From Clostridia bacterium (GTDB lineage: Bacteria > Bacillota_A > Clostridia > Lachnospirales > Lachnospiraceae), in NCBI GenBank assembly GCA_012515365.1, contig JAAYYM010000438.1, positions 1 to 6,962 on the forward strand: 6,962 bases of DNA. The letters are read 5' to 3'. Shown in pieces: positions 5,228 through 6,962 of this stretch; the stretch's first letter is position 1, and the number at the start of each line of letters is the position of its first letter. The notes under the pieces are model-generated. The model saw only the letters and a list, made by a program, of their open reading frames with translations. It made no database searches and was not told where the DNA came from. The translations under genes and the position numbers were made by a program.

Positions 5228-6616
5228 TTACGCTTTTTCTTCATATCTGTTTAGTTTTCTTCTTATTGTTGTGACATTCACTCCTATTTCTTTTGCCGCT
5301 TCTGCAATAGAACCTTTTTGTTCAATTACACTCTTTAAAAGTTTACAGTCAAATTGTCCCAAAATCTTTTTATAATTTTCCGGATTGAAGTTTTCGAACT
5401 CACTGAAATGTACGGTTTCGTCCAATATTTCAAAGGGTAAATCTTCTGTTTCTATACTGCTTTTTCCAATACTGACCATTAATCTTTCTATCAAGTTTTC
5501 AAGTTCTCTTACATTACCCGGCCATGAATATCTGATCATCTTATTTATTACCTCTGGGCTCATTTTTTTGTTCCACCCGTATTTGCTGTTTATTTTCTTT
5601 TCAACAACACTTATTAAAGATAAAATGTCTTCAGGTCTTTCCCTCAAAGCAGGTATATGGATTGGCACAACATTTAATCTATAGTACAAATCCTCTCTGA
5701 AAAGTTTTTCTTCAACCATTTTTTCCAAATTCATATTTGTCGCCGCTATTATCCTTATATCAAGTTCTCGAAGATCCTTACTGCCAACGGGAACAATTTC
5801 ACGGTCTTGAATCGCTCGCAGTATCTTTGGTTGCATTGACAAAGGCATTTCTCCTATTTCGTCCAATACAACAGTCCCTCCGTTACCCAATTCCAAAAGA
5901 CCCACTTTGCCTTCTTTTTCTGCCCCGGTAAATGCGCCTCTCTCATATCCGAATAATTCCGACTCGAAAAGAGTCTCGGGAATAGCACTGCAGTCAATTT
6001 TTATATATGGTCCGTTTTGTCTTTTACTTCTCTTATGTATAAACTGACTCAACACTCCTTTCCCAACACCGGACTCTCCTGTGATAAGGACTGTAGAATC
6101 CACTTCGGCAACTGTCAATGCAAGTTTAATTACTTTTTGCATCACAGTATTTTTTGATTCTATATCTACAGTTTTGAATTGCTCTTTTCTGAGGACTTCA
6201 ATCTCTTTTTTATATTTTGCAGTCTGGTGTTCTTTTATGTAAAGTTGCTTTTTTAAAGTATTTAAATCAGTAATGTCTCTGGAATTAACAATTATTTTGT
6301 CAACCGATCCTTCTTTATAAATTGGTGTTCCTGTAACAAGTATCTCTTTGCCGTTCTTGGCAGTCTGCATTATTGTTGCCGGTGCATTTGTCTCCAATAC
6401 TATAAGTGTGACCGACTCGGAATATACACCATCTTCAACTAGTTCCCTTATATTTTTTGCCTTTGCTTCTTTTTCAGTCAACCCTTCTATCCTTGTACAT
6501 GCCTGATTTAAATATAATGTTCTTCCGTCTTTGTCCAAGATATGAATGCCATCATGAGAAAATTCAAATGCAGCTTTGAACATTTCGATTTGGGCCTTTT
6601 CACTTAGATGTTCCAC
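5228..6616 (-). CDS. PAS-domain sigma54-dependent transcriptional activator
   Basis: This is a bacterial enhancer-binding protein that uses ATP to open sigma54 promoters. Residues about 8-120 form a PAS sensor domain (FEFSHDGIHILDKDGRTLYLN through VNSRDITDL), likely binding a small ligand. Residues 120-145 form a charged helical linker. The AAA+ domain spans about 153-385, with Walker A GESGVGKG at 180-187, the sigma54-contacting GAFTGA at 227-232, Walker B VVLDE at 249-253, the arginine-finger region FREDLYYRLN at 306-315 and WPGNVRELENL at 365-375. A Fis/TyrR-type helix-turn-helix (GSIAEAAKEIGVNVTTIRRKLNRY) closes the protein at 435-458. The GTG start at 6614-6616 (462 aa) is chosen because GGAGG lies six bases upstream; the frame also opens at a TTG (6643) and an ATG (6634) without ribosome sites. 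It almost certainly controls the operon that begins 236 bp downstream. Confidence 0.93.
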   Translation of the reverse strand: MEHLSEKAQIEMFKAAFEFSHDGIHILDKDGRTLYLNQACTRIEGLTEKEAKAKNIRELVEDGVYSESVTLIVLETNAPATIMQTAKNGKEILVTGTPIYKEGSVDKIIVNSRDITDLNTLKKQLYIKEHQTAKYKKEIEVLRKEQFKTVDIESKNTVMQKVIKLALTVAEVDSTVLITGESGVGKGVLSQFIHKRSKRQNGPYIKIDCSAIPETLFESELFGYERGAFTGAEKEGKVGLLELGNGGTVVLDEIGEMPLSMQPKILRAIQDREIVPVGSKDLRELDIRIIAATNMNLEKMVEEKLFREDLYYRLNVVPIHIPALRERPEDILSLISVVEKKINSKYGWNKKMSPEVINKMIRYSWPGNVRELENLIERLMVSIGKSSIETEDLPFEILDETVHFSEFENFNPENYKKILGQFDCKLLKSVIEQKGSIAEAAKEIGVNVTTIRRKLNRYEEKA

Positions 6617-6702
6617 TTCATACCTCCAATGCATATAGTACAATGGCTTGCATAAGTAATTTAATATCTATTATTTTCGAATTACTTTAGCAGATTTCTT
6701 TA
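6617..6702. other. Short gap before the activator gene
   Basis: This 86-bp AT-rich gap separates pyrI from the activator. The GGAGG of the activator is at 6623-6627. AAGTAATT (6654-6661) and AATTACTT (6680-6687) form an 8-bp inverted repeat with 18-bp spacing, and ATGCAT (6629-6634) faces TGCAT (6649-6653), echoing half-sites of the downstream activator motif. I see no convincing -35/-10 promoter and no hairpin followed by a T-run on the minus strand, so the activator could have a weak promoter here or be read through from pyrI. Confidence 0.5.
6623..6627 (-). promoter_or_regulatory. Ribosome binding site fixing the activator GTG start
   Basis: GGAGG lies six bases before the GTG at 6616. 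An out-of-frame ATG at 6619-6621 is only one base from the site and reads five codons before a stop, so it is not a usable start. This places the beginning of the activator nine codons inside the longest open frame. Confidence 0.75.
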
Positions 6703-6962
6703 TTAATAATACACCATTTGCTCTTTGTGGGCAACGTCACAGTAAATGCACCTGTAGATCCTGTTTTCCCTGTCGGCCAGCAGGAAGGTGTGCTTTATTT
6801 CCTGCTCCGTGGAAGTTATACATCTGGGATTATGGCATCGTATCACATTAGTCAGTTTTTCCGGTAATTCCAGATTCTTCTTTTCATGTAATTTTCCGTT
6901 TTCTACTATATTGATGGTTATGTTGGGATCTATGTATCCCAGCATATCCATGTCAAGGGTGA
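6703..6962 (-). CDS. pyrI: Aspartate carbamoyltransferase regulatory chain, C-terminal part
   Basis: This is the regulatory subunit of aspartate transcarbamoylase in pyrimidine biosynthesis, which binds nucleotide effectors and docks to the catalytic PyrB trimers through a zinc domain. Only the last 85 residues are inside the window; the frame stays open through the right edge. The visible part holds the end of the allosteric domain (LGYIDPNITINIVENG) and the zinc domain, with the four cysteines in the family's Cx4C (RCHNPRCITS) and Cx2C (YRCIYCD) arrangement. About twelve residues follow the last cysteine, a normal end. The ATG at 6951 is an internal methionine, not the start. It is a housekeeping gene marking the boundary of the catabolic region; no terminator is evident after it. 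Confidence 0.93.
   Translation of the reverse strand, partial: TLDMDMLGYIDPNITINIVENGKLHEKKNLELPEKLTNVIRCHNPRCITSTEQEIKHTFLLADRENRIYRCIYCDVAHKEQMVYY

Noticed and set aside
5066..5375. Two small plus-strand open frames across the sigma54 control region and the end of the activator gene.
   Set aside because: They cover the repeated activator sites and the antisense of the helix-turn-helix; no ribosome site and no sensible protein.

Overview
The window is AT-rich, uses strong AGGAGG-type ribosome binding sites, and encodes PyrI, the aspartate carbamoyltransferase regulatory chain. That combination fits a low-GC anaerobic Firmicute of the class Clostridia; this is an inference from composition and protein style, not an identification. 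All seven recognisable genes lie on the minus strand, so the window is described from right to left, in the direction of transcription.

Right edge (6703-6962): the C-terminal zinc domain of PyrI, a housekeeping pyrimidine gene cut by the window end. About 86 bp later (6616-5228) comes a sigma54-dependent activator with a PAS sensor domain, an AAA+ domain carrying GAFTGA, and a Fis-type helix-turn-helix. The gap after it (5227-4993) is a textbook sigma54 control region. It has three copies of a 14-bp dyad (consensus ATGCA-N4-TGCAT) as candidate activator sites, one of them centred inside a 40-bp palindrome. It also has a near-consensus -24/-12 promoter (GG and GC separated by exactly 10 bp) and an AGGAGG start.

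The operon (4992-168) has five genes: ureohydrolase A (agmatinase/guanidinobutyrase/guanidine hydrolase superfamily), a 72-aa single-pass membrane protein, an NCS1-family permease, an iron-dependent alcohol dehydrogenase, and a second, divergent ureohydrolase B. The first four are spaced 12-16 bp apart. A 119-120 bp gap holding a 44-bp near-perfect palindrome precedes the last. The left end (1-167) has no gene. It holds a far-spaced 11-bp inverted repeat around a sigma70-like promoter candidate, and a possible sigma54 -24 half-element cut by the window edge.

Together the genes suggest an inducible catabolic unit. The regulator senses a small molecule through PAS and switches on a sigma54 promoter, the NCS1 permease (perhaps helped by the small membrane protein) imports a guanidino-type or nucleobase-like compound, and two amidine-hydrolysing metalloenzymes release urea or a related product. 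The alcohol dehydrogenase handles an alcohol/aldehyde intermediate. Both ureohydrolases keep all six metal ligands. The actual substrate cannot be read from the sequence. The combination of two ureohydrolases, NCS1, a small membrane protein and Fe-ADH under sigma54 is the part of this window most likely to be an undescribed pathway.
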